Source: Alphaproteobacteria bacterium
Lineage (GTDB): Bacteria > Pseudomonadota > Alphaproteobacteria > Sphingomonadales > Rhodothalassiaceae
Direction: 5' to 3'
NCBI GenBank assembly: GCA_003694205.1
Contig: RFKS01000015.1
Location: 1 to 7,580 of the forward strand
Length of the DNA stretch: 7,580 nucleotides
Both the position numbers and the translations under genes were made by a program. Below, in pieces: positions 5,987 to 7,580 of the stretch (within the stretch, counting starts at the first letter, position 1; the number at the start of each line of letters is the position of its first letter). The notes under the pieces are model-generated. The model saw only the letters and a list, made by a program, of their open reading frames with translations. It was not told where the DNA came from and searched no databases.

Positions 5987-7580
5987 ATGAAGGACATTCT
6001 CGATCAGGTCATCTATTATCTCGGCGCCCTGTGGCGGCGGCGCTGGCTCGTCTTCGGGACCGTGTGGACGGTGGCCGCGGTCGGCTGGGCCGCGGTTGTC
6101 AGCCTGCCCAACCAGTATGAGTCGTCAGCGCGTATCTATGTCGACACGGCAACGGTGCTCGGTCCCCTGCTCAAGGGGGTGGCGGTCGAAAGCGACCTCA
6201 ACCGCCAGGTCCAGGTGATGCGCCAGACGCTGCTTAGTCGCCCCAATCTCGACCAGCTCGTGCGCATGACCGATCTCGATGTCACGGCGCCGGGACCGGC
6301 CGCCTATGAGGCACTCATCAATCGGCTCGAGGACCGGATCGATCTTACCGCGGACAAGCAGAATCTGTTCACCATTTCCTTCACCGACAAGGATCCCCGG
6401 CTGGCGCGCGATGTCGTGCAGGCGCTGACCACGATCTTCGTCGAGAACAATCTCGGTGAAAATCGAAGTGACATCGACAATGCGCAACAGTTTCTCCGCC
6501 GCCAGATCGCGGAATATGAGAAATCGCTCGATGCCGCGGAAAGCGCTCTCGCAAAGTTCAAGCAGGACAATATGGAGTTTCTGCCGGGTCAGAGTGGCCT
6601 CGCCGAGAAGCTGGCCAGTGCGAAGGGCCAGAAGGCATCACTGGAGGCGCAGCTCGAGGATGCGCGGAAACGTGTGGCCCTGCTCGAGGACGAGCTTGCG
6701 AAGACGCCGCGCATGCTGGGTGACGTGGCGGTAGCAGGCGGGCCGCCGACCAATATCGAGGCCCAGATCGTGGCGATCCAGGCGCAGCTCGCTGAGCTGC
6801 GGGCGCGCTATACGGACGAACACCCTGATGTCGTCGTCCTCAAGCGGCGGCTCGAGAATCTGTTGCGGCAGCAAGAAGCGCGGATATCAGCGGCCACTGG
6901 CGGCCCCAATGCGGGTGACACGGGCGGGACAGTCGTAAATCCGGTCTATTCCGATCTCAGAATTGCCCTTGTCGAGGAGAAGGGCAAGGTGACGACGCTC
7001 GAGGATCAGGTGCGCCGCGCCGCGCAGCAGGTTGCGCAACTCGAACGGCGCATTCGCCTGGTGCCCGAAGTCGAAGCCAAGATGAAGAAGCTGACCCGCG
7101 ACTATGAGGTCATTCGCCAAAATTACGAAACCCTGCGCTCGCGGCTCGAGGCAGCACGCATATCCGCGGATCGCGACGAGGGAGGCAATCGGGTCAATTT
7201 CCGCATCATCGAGGCCGCGTCGCTACCGGCATTGCCGTCGGGGCCGCCGCGGGCGCTATTTTTGATCGCCGTGCTGTTTGCCAGTCTCGTTGCCGGGGGC
7301 GGTGTATCCTGGCTGCTTGCCGTGACACAGGTCACCTATGGCAGCGTCGACCACCTCAAGCGTGATTTCCCGCACAAGGTGATCGGTGTGATCGGGATGG
7401 TCATGGACGACAAGGGACGGCGTCGTCATCGCCGCGAGATCATCCTCCTTGTCGCCGGCAGCGCCCTTGGTCTTCTGGCGCTGTTTACGCTTCTTTTCCT
7501 CGAGAGCCGCTATGGTCTTGTTTCCGTTCGCGCGCTCGGATGGGGGCTGTGTCTCATTCCGCTGGCGCTCGGTCTGGGGG
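5987..7580 (+). CDS. XrtA-system polysaccharide chain-length determinant (Wzz/GumC-like), 3' end cut off
   Basis: Inner-membrane polysaccharide co-polymerase that would set chain length and contact the export lipoprotein. The frame is open for 531 codons and runs off the window. A cytoplasmic start with YYLGALWRRRW precedes TM1 (about 20-40). The Wzz domain follows, with YESSARIYVDT just after TM1 and FVENNLGE (151-158). A long periplasmic coiled-coil region contains YTDEHPDV (275-282), a GumC/ExoP-like signature, then VNFRIIEAASLPALPSGPPR leading into TM2 (about 424-445). A further hydrophobic segment lies at about 485-505 and another starts near the edge. No Walker kinase motifs appear, so the tyrosine kinase is probably a separate downstream gene. 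Start: ATG 5987 has AGGGG just upstream and gives a family-like N-terminus; ATG 5945 is in frame, but its GGGAG abuts the codon. Confidence 0.92.
   Translation, partial: MKDILDQVIYYLGALWRRRWLVFGTVWTVAAVGWAAVVSLPNQYESSARIYVDTATVLGPLLKGVAVESDLNRQVQVMRQTLLSRPNLDQLVRMTDLDVTAPGPAAYEALINRLEDRIDLTADKQNLFTISFTDKDPRLARDVVQALTTIFVENNLGENRSDIDNAQQFLRRQIAEYEKSLDAAESALAKFKQDNMEFLPGQSGLAEKLASAKGQKASLEAQLEDARKRVALLEDELAKTPRMLGDVAVAGGPPTNIEAQIVAIQAQLAELRARYTDEHPDVVVLKRRLENLLRQQEARISAATGGPNAGDTGGTVVNPVYSDLRIALVEEKGKVTTLEDQVRRAAQQVAQLERRIRLVPEVEAKMKKLTRDYEVIRQNYETLRSRLEAARISADRDEGGNRVNFRIIEAASLPALPSGPPRALFLIAVLFASLVAGGGVSWLLAVTQVTYGSVDHLKRDFPHKVIGVIGMVMDDKGRRRHRREIILLVAGSALGLLALFTLLFLESRYGLVSVRALGWGLCLIPLALGLG

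Noticed and set aside
1..7580. CRISPR arrays, insertion sequences, tRNA or rRNA genes
   Set aside because: No spaced direct repeats, transposase motifs, terminal inverted repeats or structural RNA signatures were seen.

Overview
The window looks like a GC-rich alphaproteobacterial chromosome segment. The codons favour G or C at third positions, and the gene content (class-II-type peptide release factor RF3 beside an XrtA/PEP-CTERM exopolysaccharide locus) fits groups such as Rhodospirillales or Sphingomonadales. The lineage call is an inference from gene content and base composition, with no marker gene to settle it.

Layout: (i) 1-404 is a non-coding leader holding an AT-rich cluster of three regularly spaced inverted half-sites (82-112), a strong terminator-like hairpin (269-296) and a pyrimidine tract (334-356). 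(ii) 405-2000 (+) is prfC, peptide chain release factor 3. (iii) Convergent to it, on the minus strand and reading from 4913 down to 2046, is a two-gene unit: a LuxI/FeeM-like N-acyltransferase of the PEP-CTERM/exosortase-associated family (4116-4913), followed 12 nt later by a 685-residue fusion of an E1/ThiF-like adenylating domain and a nitroreductase-like flavin domain (2046-4103). (iv) 4914-5317 is a divergent promoter region, AT-rich on its left side, with several inverted repeats. (v) On the plus strand follow a small outer-membrane polysaccharide export lipoprotein (5318-5926) and the start of a Wzz/GumC-like chain-length determinant (5987 to the window edge, incomplete). These two are the usual first genes of the XrtA-associated exopolysaccharide cluster.

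How the genes fit together: the export lipoprotein and the chain-length protein would form the outer-membrane and inner-membrane parts of a Wzx/Wzy-type polysaccharide exporter; XrtA-type clusters usually continue with a tyrosine kinase, an ATPase, glycosyltransferases and the exosortase itself. The divergent pair is the most interesting part. The acyltransferase belongs to a family some of whose members make long-chain N-acyl amino acids, whose free carboxylate is the kind of group an E1-like domain adenylates; a flavin domain fused to that adenylating enzyme suggests a two-step modification. I propose this as a candidate lipid-amino-acid tailoring pathway tied to the exosortase/exopolysaccharide system. 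The pathway itself is inference; the domain calls rest on visible motifs. prfC appears to be an unrelated housekeeping neighbour.
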